Part shown: positions 35,301-45,732 of the stretch, piece by piece
How positions within the stretch are numbered: position 1 is the stretch's first letter
How the letters are laid out: every line of letters begins with the position of its first letter
Source of the DNA: Pseudovirgaria hyperparasitica
Lineage: Eukaryota > Ascomycota > Dothideomycetes > Acrospermales > Acrospermaceae
Assembly: GCF_010093815.1 (NCBI RefSeq)
Contig: NW_022985555.1
Location: forward strand, 62,001 to 126,000
Direction of reading: 5' to 3'
Length of the DNA: 64,000 nt
Position numbers and translations under genes: made by a program
Notes under the pieces: generated by a model
The model's input: only the letters and a program-made list of their open reading frames with translations
The model's database searches: none
Told to the model about the DNA's origin: nothing

Positions 35301-36208
35301 GTCGTCCTCACCTTTGTCTCTGCACTCGCCAACCCGAACGGCCGACCCGTGCTGACGGCCGTGCAGCTCCTCTGGATCAACCTCATCATGTAAGTCTTGA
35401 CCCTCGTTGTTGTCGATATGTGCAGCCCGGACAATCACTAATGCTTCGTTCCAGGGACTCCCTCGCCGCGCTCGCCCTTGCTACCGATCCCCCGACCGAG
35501 GAGATTCTCGACCGCAAACCCGCCAAGCGCAGCGCCCCGCTCATCTCCATCATCATGTGGAAGATGATTGTCGGCCAGGCCGTCTTCCAGCTCGTCGTCA
35601 CCTTTGTCATGTACTTTGCCGGCCCGCAGATCTTCAACTTCCCGGCCGTCGAGGTCAATGGCAGTCTCGCCCTGCCGCGCGACCACCCGCAGCTCCGCTC
35701 CATGGTCTTCAACTGCTTCGTCTGGATGCAGATCTTCAACCAGCTCAACAACCGCCGCCTCGACAACCGGTTCAACGTCTTTTACGGCATCCACCGCAAC
35801 TACTTTTTCGTCGCGGTCAATGCCATCATGGTCGGCGCCCAGATCCTCATTGCCTTTGTCGGTGGCCGCGCCTTTGAGATTGAGCGTCTCACCAGCCGTT
35901 CCTGGGCCGTCTCCATTGTCGTTGCGCTCTTCTCGCTGCCCTGGGCAGTGCTCATCCGCCTCTTTCCCGACGCCTGGTTCGCCGCGATGGCGCACGTGGT
36001 TGGGATCCCCTGCCTCTTCGTCTACCGCCCGCTCAGCCGCTGGTCCTCCAGCTTCGGTCGCTCGGTCGGCAAGCTCTTCAAGCGGAAAGGCAAGAAGTCA
36101 TCAGACGACAGCAGTGAAGAGGAAGGGCCGGTCGCAGGCGGCGGCGGCGACAAGGAGAAGGCGGCAGACCTCGAGTCTGGCGTCAAGAAGGCGGTGGGCA
36201 CGCAATAA
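32387..36208 (+). CDS. pmc1: PMC1-type P-type Ca2+-ATPase (P2B, vacuolar or plasma membrane)
   Basis: Three exons, 32387-32470, 32553-35389 and 35455-36208, give 1224 aa. The first 28 residues are on their own exon; intron 2 interrupts the codon after INLI and restores MDSLAALALATD. P-ATPase marks: the TGES phosphatase loop, PEGLPLAV in helix M4 (514-520), phosphorylation motif DKTGTLT with D557, the KGASE nucleotide-binding loop, and hinge GDGTNDGPAL at about 874-883. M6 carries the conserved N..D (WINLIMDSLA) of the calcium site. PEGL rather than PEGLP-x-E variants, together with the long N-terminus, fits P2B pumps that load Ca2+ into the vacuole. I see no clear calmodulin-binding helix in the short Lys/Glu-rich tail, so any autoinhibition may be N-terminal. 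Codons end strongly in C/G. Confidence 0.95.
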
Positions 36209-36648
36209 CTTGATTGAGCCAATCGATTGTCTTTTTTGTTTTTTATACGACCTACTACTACTACTACTACTACATACCACCGCCATATACCACTACTACC
36301 CCGGCGCCCTTTCTCTATCTCTCTTTTTCCAAAGTCGTACATCTCGCATGGCGTTTAGACGGGTTTACTGGGCATTTACAACACTATAGAGCAAACATGT
36401 GACGTTTGGGCACTGTATATATGGGATGGAATCTGATTGGATAGTATTGCATGCATAGTATGTGGAGAAGCTGCAGGGCTGATTCCCGAATCTTGATATA
36501 GTTGGTCATAATAAAAATGTTGAATTGGAAGAATGTTTTATAAAAAGAAATGTGTGCTCTGTTGGCCCCTTGTGGAAGGACAGCGAGGACGTGTATGTCA
36601 GGCAGGTCAGGGGTATGCATTCCACCGGCCTCACTCCCGAGGAGCAGT

Positions 36649-36713
36649 CACAGCACAGCACAGCACAGCACAGCACAGCACAGCACAGCACAGCACAGCG
36701 CAGCACGGCACAG
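36649..36713 (+). repeat. (CACAG)n pentanucleotide microsatellite
   Basis: About 13 copies of CACAG, near-perfect except for changes in the last few units. The period is not a multiple of three, so the same peptide pattern appears in all three frames, which argues against coding. Confidence 0.9.
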
Positions 36714-36881
36714 CCCGACGACGACCTATCGGATGGATCCTAGTCCGGCAGCGGCCCGTGATCTACGCAGCCCCCCCCCCCCTAAAAGATCCATTCCGCC
36801 AACCCACTCCTCCAATCATATATTTGCATTCGTACCTCTCAACATGTTGTCTCTTCTTGTTTCTTTGTTGTCTGTCTACAA

Positions 36882-37012
36882 GGCTGGCTGGCTAAATGGT
36901 TGACAGGCTGGATCACTGGCTGGCTGGCTGGTTGTCTGGCTGGCTGGTTGTCTGGCTGGCTGGCTGGTTGTCTGGCTGGCTGGCTGGCTAAATGGCTGGC
37001 TGTCTGACTGGG
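36882..37012 (+). repeat. CTGG-type tetranucleotide repeat array
   Basis: About 130 bp of GGCT/CTGG units is punctuated by a higher-order pattern: blocks of two to four CTGG units are each followed by TTGT. A second-level repeat of roughly 20 bp is therefore visible on top of the 4-bp unit. Confidence 0.85.
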
Positions 37013-37259
37013 TGAATGACAGGTAGGTAGGCGCGCGCGCACAACGGTGTGTCTTTTCATTCTTTCGTCCTTTCGTCCTTTCGTCCCATCCGTCCGTTCA
37101 CCTGTTCGGTTCATTGCATGCCCGGCTGCGGCCTTCTTTCGGTCTGTGAATAGAGTCAGGAGGTTGGTTGGTTGGGTGGTTGGTTGGTTGGTGAGTGTGT
37201 GTATCTGTATGTATGTGTTTGCGTGTATATATGTGGCTGAGTCACTGAGCCACCTCGCA

Positions 37260-37320
37260 TGGATCCATCCATCCAGGCATTCGTCCATCCATCCAGGCAT
37301 TCATCCAGGCATTCAACCAG
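37260..37320 (+). repeat. CCAT/CAGGCATT compound repeat
   Basis: Units of ATCCATCCATCCAGGCATTC recur with shortening (full, full, then half), ending in a diverged copy. A further (CCAT)4 run lies at about 37386-37400. Non-coding. Confidence 0.75.
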
Positions 37321-38225
37321 GCACCAAACCCACCATAAGCACCAAGGCAGGCACCGGGACCAATCTCAACTACAGTGTCCTTGGTCCATCCATCCATCCA
37401 TTCGATCTGTAAGGCAACCGGTATAATCCAGAATCTCACTCTGTTCTCTTACGTTCACGCACATACATGCGCGCACTTTTAGAATTGCCGTCTTTCTAGT
37501 TGGCCATCTTTCATCTATCTAGCTATGCAGTCAGCAATCTATCCAGTCAGCCAGTCAGTCAGCTAGCTGATCACCGGTCTAGCAGACTGCGGCGGTTGCG
37601 TATATGCCGCGGTTTCTGACCTGTCTGATCTGATCTGACCGGAAGGCAGATTGGATGGTTGTATTGTTTGGATAGGTGGACGGCAATGCAAGGCAGGGCA
37701 GGACAGGGCAGGGAAGGGCGTACTAAGACAAGGCGTGGTCAGCCAAAGACATGACAAGACATGACAAGTCAGGACAGGATAGCCCAAGGCATGGTAGATA
37801 CACCGGCCAGCTAGGAGATCTAGCAGTGTCGACGGCGCGAGGCTGTGTAGACAGTGAGAGATCCCTGGACGGAGGAGTGTTTTCAGAGAAACATCCCTTG
37901 GTAGTGTCTTATGGCATGATATACCTACTTGATGGAAGGATCCTACTGCTTCCTCTATGTATCCTCTGTCTTCTGGCCTCTATCCTCTGTCCTATGTCTG
38001 ACTGACTAACTAACTAACCGAGTAAGTAGACAGAATGAGAGAATCTTGACTATGAGCCATCCACGCCCCTATCCACAGCCGCCGGCCATCACACATCAAC
38101 AAAGAGCTCCACACTCTGATAACAACCCCTTTATTCCATACCATCTCATCGTCAGAACACAACACACAACCACCCCAGCCCAAGCCCCATTCTACACCTC
38201 CCACACCCACCCCCAACCTCACCCC

Positions 38226-39857
38226 TCAAGATCCCCCCTCCAGCCCCTCCTCCACCCCATCCACCGCACACCACATATACCGCTGAACAGCGTCTGGCAA
38301 GCTGAGGAGGTGATTGAGCAGACTATTCACATCAATGTCGTCCTCGTCGTCGTTGTAATGGCCCGGGCAATCTAGATCTAGACGGGCGGCGACGGTTCTG
38401 GCAATGAACTTTTTCAGGCCAGGACGACGGTGCCAGGAGAGTGGGAGGTGGACGGTTGTTGGTTGGGGGGCTTGGGCGGTGGTGCTGGTGTTGTGGGATG
38501 GGTTGTTGGGGGATAGGGGTGGTTGGTGGTGGTGGTGGTGGTGCGCTGTGGTGAATGTTGGGGTGGAGGAGGAGGGGGAGGAGGAGGAGTTGGGGTGTGT
38601 ATTGTAGTAGTGTTTACTGGGCGCGTCGATGTGTCTGTCGTTGCGCACATAGGCCTCTACGTAGTCTTGAATAAATCCATTAACAGCGGCGGTGTCTCTC
38701 CGTTCGTCGTCGTAACCTTCGTGGTTTGGAGCGTTGACTAGGAATCCGGGCTCGCGCGCTGTGATGAAACTCTCGTCGTCGTCTTCCTCGTCGAGGTGTG
38801 CATTGTAGTATTTTCCATCGTCCGCCTCGATGTGTCTGTCATGCGCCTCCACGTAGTCTTTCTTAGTTCCATCATCAACAGCACCAGTGCATCTTCGCCC
38901 ATCTGCGTCTATCACTCCGGCGTTCGGATCTGACTCCAGTTCTCGCAACACCTCGGAATCCAGAAAGTCAAAGACGTCTACACGGACCCCCGGATCCATT
39001 CCCGCGAGCAGCGGCGTCCTGCCATCTTGTCCTGCACCGGGCACAGGCTCCGCGTCGCTGACCAGATACGCCATGACAGGATTGTCCGGACAACACCCAC
39101 GTATCCCGTCTGCACTCTCCGACCGCACATCCCCGAGTGTGAGGATGCTGCTACTAGCATCACCGGACTCGGCTTGCGGTGCTGTAGTCTCCGGCACTTC
39201 GGGTGCTAGCACAAACTCCGCTGAATCACCGTCCTCGTCAGCCTCATCCTCTAGCCCAACATGCTGCAGAGTCTTCGTAGGACGCTCGGTAGACTCCCCC
39301 TCTTGCCCTTGCTCCTCCTGAGCCAGCGCATGCCCTTTTAACGACACACCTCCGCTGCTCGCCGTATGTTTGCCTTTCCCCCTCCCCTTCTCCTTCCCCT
39401 TCCGCGTCCCCGTGCGTGTCTCCGTCCGCCGCCGCACAAACCGTCGATGCTCCGGCTCAATCGCAATCTCGCATTCCGCGCTGCTACCACCACCACCACC
39501 ACCACCACTACCACCACCAAAGATCGACACAGCCTTTGCCCGGCGCGGGAGGAACCACGTCGAGCAGGAGGAGTACTGGCTACGGGCGCTCTTCCCCGAT
39601 GACGACGACGACGACGAAGGAGTGCTCGACTTTGTAGATGCTGGCTTCTTCGCGGACCGGCGGGGGGAGCGAGACGGGGAGCGAGAGGAGGCCTTTAAAG
39701 AAGAAGAAGAAGAAGAAGAAGAGTGGGGGGAGACTATGCATGACGATGAGGAGAGGAGGGCGGTATTTCGCGTCAGAACGACTGGGGCGCGTTCGACGGC
39801 GGTGCGGGCCGGGGATGGGAGTTCCGCGGTCTTGTAGTAGGCTGGTGAGACGTGCAT
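38226..39857 (-). CDS. Orphan low-complexity acidic protein with an internal repeat
   Basis: Single open frame of 543 aa; I do not recognise it. Residues 35-90 are Ser-rich, 112-126 a Gly/Ser run, 137-165 Arg/Lys/Gly-rich (possible nuclear or nucleic-acid-binding segment), and 200-400 strongly acidic. A segment near 285-305 (LAGMDPGVRVDVFDFLDSEV) looks folded. A motif occurs twice: DYVEAHDRHIEADDGKYYNAH (334-354, shown in part) and DYVEAYVRNDRHIDAPSKHYYNTH (398-421, shown in part), with shared core DYVEA..DRHI.A...YYN.H. A His run (439-444) and a C-terminal block (WHRRPGLKKFIARTVAARL, then NSLLNHLLSLPDAVQRYMWC) follow. Long open frame, block structure and the conserved repeat favour a real gene; GC-rich low complexity is the main doubt. 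No function assigned. Confidence 0.6.
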   Translation of the reverse strand: MHVSPAYYKTAELPSPARTAVERAPVVLTRNTALLSSSSCIVSPHSSSSSSSSLKASSRSPSRSPRRSAKKPASTKSSTPSSSSSSSGKSARSQYSSCSTWFLPRRAKAVSIFGGGSGGGGGGGSSAECEIAIEPEHRRFVRRRTETRTGTRKGKEKGRGKGKHTASSGGVSLKGHALAQEEQGQEGESTERPTKTLQHVGLEDEADEDGDSAEFVLAPEVPETTAPQAESGDASSSILTLGDVRSESADGIRGCCPDNPVMAYLVSDAEPVPGAGQDGRTPLLAGMDPGVRVDVFDFLDSEVLRELESDPNAGVIDADGRRCTGAVDDGTKKDYVEAHDRHIEADDGKYYNAHLDEEDDDESFITAREPGFLVNAPNHEGYDDERRDTAAVNGFIQDYVEAYVRNDRHIDAPSKHYYNTHPNSSSSPSSSTPTFTTAHHHHHHQPPLSPNNPSHNTSTTAQAPQPTTVHLPLSWHRRPGLKKFIARTVAARLDLDCPGHYNDDEDDIDVNSLLNHLLSLPDAVQRYMWCAVDGVEEGLEGGS

Positions 39858-41300
39858 TGCGGGATAGTGGAGTGGTGTGGAGTTGTCTTGGTTTGTATGT
39901 CTGACTGTGGTGCTGGCGATTTACCCCCAAGTATGTATATATATACATACATTCAACCTCATAATCCATCGTTACACATCCAGCTCTTGCACTAGCTTCA
40001 ATCGACGAGCCGCCAGTGTTGCTTGTCCATCTATGAAGAGCCCCTCGCCTTACATGGCTCTGAGAGGGGTTCTTGAAAGGGGGAGGTGCTGAGTTGCTGC
40101 CTCGACGATGTGGCGGTCGAGGCAGACAGCTCTGTTACAGACAGACAGGCTTGTTAACAATGCATGACTTTTGCGTTCCTGTTTGAAGGGCCCGGGGGAG
40201 TGGGAGACTTATGGTGTTTGTTTGCCACCTTGCCATACGATACGGCATCTTACTGTGCTACGCCAGGCTATGCGGACAAAGAATGCTACTCGGTACCTGG
40301 CACTCGAGCCACCACGGTAAACAATGCATGTCCGGCTAGGCACACAACGAGATCTGCACGTACCTTGTTCAGCCATCTCCACAGTGTGTTGTGACACCTA
40401 CCTGGCATAACATACTCCAGACATGTATACTACAGCAGCCATCTTGACAGGTAGGCTAGATATACTCTGTCTAACTCACTTGCCTCCGTAGTCCTCGCAC
40501 CTAGAGCAGATATCGCCTTGAAGAAAGAAGGCACTTACCCGTTGACAGCAGACTATGTATAAACCCAAGCCGCAATCAAGCCCTACCCGAGTCCCCTCGT
40601 CCCCACGCGACTCTTCACCTCATGCACTGCCCCATTACATACCTTGTCAACATGATTATCGACACGCACTAGCTCATCAGTCCTGCACTGTTCCACCGCT
40701 CCGCAGGCCTGGTAACTGACACTCTGGCAGCATTCACCAACAGCAAGGCTCCCGATACAGACCCTCTGCTCTTTCGATCGTATGAATGTAGATGCGCTCC
40801 GCCCCCCTGAGTCGGCGCCAAGTCCTGCCTGACACTGGAGCTCTGGGGCTTTAGCAAGCGCTGTGTATTACCATAACGGCCCAGCGAGCCGGGATAGAAA
40901 TTCATTACATAAATCACGAGCGAGCTCGGCCAAGGGCAAAACTCGACGCTGCGGGGGAGCGCATACGGGCCTGCTAGGGTGGCGTTCACAGCCGCGCTGT
41001 TGCTGGACAGGCTGCCGTGGACGTAGTCGGCTTTGTAGTAGCTTTCTCGCCCGCTGACAATGAGGCCAGATATCTTGAGAGGATGGTAACTTCTTCATGC
41101 GGCCTTGTCCGACCTGTGCCCCTTTGCGTGCTGCTCTTATAGCAACATCGAAGTGAGCTCTTCTCTGACGAGTGAACATGCGCTCGAGAACAAACACGCT
41201 CTTCTTGTTCGCGCTCTGGGCTAGGCCATGGACTATCAGCCAGGCTGCACCATCTACACAGGCTATCCATACAGGCCTAGCGGTAAATCTGCTCTTCATC
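39858..41300. other. Intergenic, no gene seen
   Basis: These 1.44 kb hold the promoter of the orphan gene on the left and the kinase 3' end on the right. Short ORFs of up to 154 codons on the minus strand overlap the kinase end but show no domain. I see no tRNA or repeat. Confidence 0.5.
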
Positions 41301-42871
41301 CTACGCAAGTCCTGACTGCAGCCAGGGGTCATCGCGAAGCTCCTTTGCCGTGCTCCTATCCTCTGGCACCCATTGAAGCATCCTCCTCACGAACTTGAGG
41401 AAAAGCGCTTTTTCTTCTCCGACCATGCATGTGATGCAGTCGTCAAGTTTGACATTGGTGGGAATGATTTCAGGATGTTTGAAGGAGCCTGTTATCAAGA
41501 TCAGAGCTATGATTCAACTGGTGCGTGTTGAGACCTCAGACATGCCTTTTGAGTCGAAGAACGGTCCGCCATAGTACTCACGGGCGGTATCACACCAAGC
41601 ACCGTTTGGACCGGGAAACGAGCGTTCCCAGGGGATGTCACGCCAAAGTTTTTCTCGATCAATGAGCTTCTGCGGCGGTGGTCCGAAAATTGCAATCATC
41701 TCGGCGATATGTGCCCGAGCGGTGTAGACACCATTTTGTGACTTGAGGTGGGCGAATAGCTCCTTGTCTTCTAATAATTCGAAAAGCTGCACAGTGTTAT
41801 CACTTTTTACTAATGTATTCAATTTGACAAAAGTGCTTACAAGGACACCCAAGTTCCAGATGTCGACGCTGTATGTCCATGGAACTCCAAGCAGGACCTC
41901 TGGAGCATGGTAGAGAGGAGGTTGTATTGGATGACGGAGGGGCTTCTCTCCATCGCCTCGGTGTGCCAGACCAAAATCGACAATCTTCGGCAGCATCAAG
42001 TATGACTTCAGGGTGCCAAAGTTGTTGTGTGAGAGATATATGGTCTGATCGCCGACTCTTTTTCGAGGCATTGGATGGTCACCTTGAGCCTCCACGTACT
42101 CTCCAAGCACGCTCGGATCCTCGAAAGACATCAGTATATTATCTGCCTTGAGATCTAAAGCCACGGTCAGTCTTGGCTAGTCAGGGTGTCTGAATCACCT
42201 CTAGAACAGACCTGTATGGATGACCTGGCATTCGGAATGGAGATAGTCCAACCCCTGCAATATAAAGTCGACATGCACCTTAAGGAGCTGAGGCGGAATA
42301 GCATCACCAACAAGACGGTGTTGAAGCTGACTTAACGGCTCCCGCATAGCCTCGAAAACCAGACATAGATGAGTAGCTCCAGTGGGGCTGGTTGCTATGA
42401 AATCATCAATTGCAGCCCTTACAAATGCAAAGCCAGCGATAGAAGTGTCTTTAGCGAGACGTTTGTTGATATCGAGCTCATGCAAAACCATGTCATCATA
42501 GTCAGGGTTGGAGGTAGCAATCTTCAGAGTCACATATCGGTCCGGCACCCTTCACAGATTGTCAGGCTTAACCCATGATTTCAGGAACGAGAGAAGAACC
42601 GTGACCGCTCTAGATCCCTTGCAAGCCATACAGTAGAAGCTGTGCCCCATCCGATCTTCGTTAGGATTTTATATCGGTCATCAAGGACTTCGCCCGGATG
42701 TGCAGGGTAGTAGAACTCAGGTCGATAACCTGGCACTCGCTCCTCTTCAATCAGGACGTTAGTGGGCAGTATGCTTGGAGGTCGTGAGAGGCTCGTTATC
42801 GGCCTTGACGTGATGTATGCCGAATGTGAGCATAATGACCGAACGCGTCGACACTGATGGCGCATAATCAT
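41301..42871 (-). CDS. SRPK-like serine/threonine protein kinase
   Basis: Five exons, 42871-42606, 42549-42212, 42154-41841, 41786-41546 and 41488-41301, give 448 aa. The order of kinase motifs is complete: glycine loop GWGTASTVWLARD (74-86), catalytic lysine K98 (VTLKI), HTDLKADN (200-207) with catalytic D202, DFG at 261-263, APE near 284, and a C-terminal lobe ending PEDRSTAKELRDDPWL. The YYPAHPGEVLDDRY lead-in and DLKADNILMSF are typical of fungal SR-protein-kinase relatives, where the kinase domain is split by a spacer; here the spacer (about 212-257) is short. Intron 3 is 54 nt and in frame. Intron 4 (41489-41545) appears to start with GC (AAAAG/GCATGT): only this keeps DSKG-SFKHPE in frame. 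Intron 1's GTCACG donor is also weak. SRPK-type relatives are numerous in fungi, so no specific substrate is proposed. Confidence 0.85.
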
Positions 42872-43796
42872 TGTCTCCTGCTTTCGATCGCATCTCCTTG
42901 AACCAGCCTTTGGCGTGCGGTTTGTTGTCTCGTCTGGATCTTGTAAGACGCTAACCTAGATCCGGCACGCCTAGCGTACTACCACCAAAATAAGGATTGC
43001 CATAAGACTTTCGATAGTCTCCCACTTGAAAGCCGTCCTCGAGAGCTGATATCCCTTTTTGTGACACTTGTCATATTCGAAGTGCTGTTACACCACATAG
43101 CCTGTTGACTTGTTCCAAGTACTTGTCCTCGGATGCTGATATGGCATGTCATTGCGCTCTTTGTTGGGTTGATTCACTTGTTCACTCCCCCTACAGCTAG
43201 CATCGAAGACTACCTTCCTCAATCTGCATGTTCTAGCACCCTTCTCCGTCCACCCAGCTCCTTTCGATCTAAACTGCTTGGACTTCCTTGCGTGCGATAC
43301 CTTCGCAGATGTAGGCCCACTAAGAGTCGATGCAGCGGAGTCTTTCTAAACCGGTTAACTTTCAAACACTTCACGCGACACCCCGTCAGCTAAGATTCAC
43401 TCAGGGGTATATATTTGACCACCATGTCGGTGGAGTCTCGAACCTCTTTTTAGTATTAGTTCGGTGAGAAAGTATTGCTGATTGTCGAAACAAATCCCCT
43501 GCCACAAACGATTTGCCTAATCTGCGAGAGGCCCACCTGTCAAGCCTCCACCCTGCCCTGACTCACCCGAGCTAATCCGTAAGGCAGCTCCCCTCGCATT
43601 TCCGAACAAATAAAGATGTCTTCCCGTGGGGGAATCGGGGCTAGTAAGCACCCCCTGGTCACAACTGCATGATGCGTAGTGTTACACGTTTCGATTATTT
43701 CAGCACAAGCAGATTAGATGAGATGTTTTGATGGTCATGTCCATAGTATCATTATGCTTACTCCTTCCCCTGTCCTTTTCAATATATCTCGCCGTA
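42872..43796. other. Intergenic, no gene seen
   Basis: This 925-bp stretch holds the kinase promoter and the galactanase 3' end. No supported ORF. A kinase start upstream of 42871 cannot be excluded. Confidence 0.45.
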
Positions 43797-45732
43797 TCAC
43801 CACTTCGTTCCGTTCGATGCTGCCTCGGGCGGGTAGACCACAATACGGTCCAGGTCTGCACCCTTATAGTCGAATCCATTGTACAGTCCACCGACTGTGA
43901 TGTTGTTGTTCTTGCCCTTGTTCAAGTTTAGTAGTAAAGGGGTTGAAAGTATGATGCTTTTGTGCGTATCGCGTTGGAACAGAGTTTGGACATTATCCTC
44001 GTCACCGTTCACGACGACGCTGCTGATGCGCCGGAGCTGCCAGGTTCCACCAATGCGGTCCGGAGAACCGCCCGCTACGTGGAATGGTAAATTAAGGGTA
44101 TCTTTGACATGTTAGGCTGAGAACTTACGTTGATCACCGAAACCCATGTCATCCGTGTCTAATTCCAATTAGCAGCATGAACGTGAGGAGTTTCGTCGCG
44201 CCGATAGCTTACTTTGATAATAAAAGGATACCCACTGAGGCTTCCCAGTGCCTTCAATGCCCTCAAAGGTGACAGTACTGTCATTGCCATATATGCCTGT
44301 CACAATTGTGTTGCCGCTTGCAAAACTCTGTGCATCTGCGTTAGGTTGGGCGTTGACTGAAACAAGTCAGGACATACTGCCTCCTGCTTGAAAGCATTGC
44401 CGTTGACTTTTGCATCGTGAGCATAGTAAGATCTACCCCTGATGGCCTTCCACTTGCCCGTGTGGCTTGGAATCGTTAGCAGAGCCATTGAACTGGTCTT
44501 AAGCATCTTACACGTCCAGGTCGTAAATATCATGCCACTCGATTTCGAGTGTCTTCTTATCATCGTCAATGTGCATCGGCAGCCATATATATCTGCTTTC
44601 CCACAGTGAATTTGAATCCCACTGTTAGCACGGTCAGTGCTGAACGTGCTTGACGCGAAAGCCACGAGTAATACACGTACTTGATCACCAATATACAAGA
44701 AAGTAGTTTGCGCACTTCCATTGATACGCAAGGCGAATCCGGATTGGGAGTTGAAAGTTCTTGTGTTCAAAGGCGACACAAAGGATGGTTGAGACCACGG
44801 ACCGGCAAGAGAGTCCGCGCGGAAAACAACAACATCTACACATGTGTTAGTATTTGATCCACTAGTCGTTCGAGTGAGCAGGACTGTTTGGTCTATAGCC
44901 AGTCTTGTGGCTCATCAGGGCATAGTAGCTTTTGTCGGTCTGGATGATCGTTGGAGCTTCGAGGTCGTACTTGTCGAATCGATGGACGACCGAATCCAGT
45001 GCCGAAACCTCCTCGTTGTAACTAGTCAGATAGACATCACGACCCTCCTTACGATCACCGTTCGAGTATAGCGCATACGATCTGCCATCCTTGTAATCGG
45101 TAAACATGCCAAAGTCCTGGCTCCAATTCCCAAGCGGGGCTGTTGCACTGAGGAAGGTGTAGGGCCCAGATATGGTATCTGCTGTAGCAAGACCTTGGAG
45201 GAGTAGGCCGTAGGTACTGTTGTCAGCGTGCCACCACATCTATCAGCCGATTAGACCGGTCTAGATAAGGTCCTACGAGCGTACTCACGTGGTACTGTTT
45301 TGATGCATCACTCCATACAACCTTTGGACGTTGAATCACATTCTGCGGAGATATATAGGGATGTCCCTCGATGGGCTCTGATGGTTGTTAGTATAGTAGA
45401 GAGGCGATACACGGTGACGTACGTAGAGCCTGCCCATGATGTTCCCAAGTTGCCAGATCATCAGAGCTGTAGATGGAGTCAGGGGGTGCTCAACACCTCC
45501 ATCACGTAGAAAATTACCTGTACACAGAAACACCACCACCTTCCACTTGGCCTTCAACTTTGTATTCTCCAAACAGATAGAAGCGACCAGTGTCTGGATC
45601 AGTGGTAATACAACCAGCATGGGCGTTGACAAGATTGCCGTCCGTGTCTAGCCATCGAGCCCCTGGGACTATATATTTTGCTCCTACTAGAGTAGCTAGG
45701 CTTGCACAAAGGACATGGATAGTGAAGAACAT
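43797..45732 (-). CDS. Secreted GH43 (subfamily 24-like) exo-beta-1,3-galactanase with CBM35-like end
   Basis: Ten exons: 45732-45518, 45466-45423, 45377-45289, 45239-44885, 44835-44681, 44621-44512, 44465-44378, 44327-44213, 44158-44129 and 44074-43797 (492 aa). All nine introns are 45-59 nt and keep frame; exon 9 is only 30 nt. Residues 1-18 are a signal peptide. The five-bladed propeller shows TDGNLVNAHAG, FYLFGEY, MWWHADNSTYG, SQDFGMFTDYKDGRSY, DLEAPTII and MSHKTGYRPN, all typical of the galactan 1,3-beta-galactosidase branch of GH43. The C-terminal part (GGTWQLRRISSVVVNGD, then LDRIVVYPP) fits a CBM35-like galactan-binding module. It probably trims arabinogalactan-protein side chains outside the cell. 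The exon 4 donor (GTCCTG) is weak and supported mainly by frame. Confidence 0.87.

Larger units (their letters stand above)
36209..38225. other. Repeat-rich spacer, no gene seen
   Basis: Two kilobases lie between the ATPase stop and the orphan gene's 3' end. After the ATPase 3' end it is largely simple sequence: CACAG repeats, a C12 run at 36771-36782, CTGG repeats, CCAT/CAGGCATT repeats at about 37260-37320 and 37386-37400, and CAGT/GACATGACA runs to about 37790. ORFs here appear in several frames at once and are artefacts of the repeats. Confidence 0.6.

Noticed and set aside
36525-36903. ORFs of STAQH-type repeats
   Set aside because: The same peptide repeat appears in all three plus frames because the 5-bp CACAG unit is not a codon multiple. 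No gene structure.
36882-37320. Regular repeats that might suggest a CRISPR-like array
   Set aside because: Units are 4-20 bp and merge without unique spacers, and the genome is fungal. These are simple-sequence repeats.
44102-44128. A 27-nt intron between galactanase exons 9 and 10
   Set aside because: Too short to splice. The acceptor at GTAG (44075-44077) gives a 54-nt intron and the family-typical GDQPGGSPDRIGG join.
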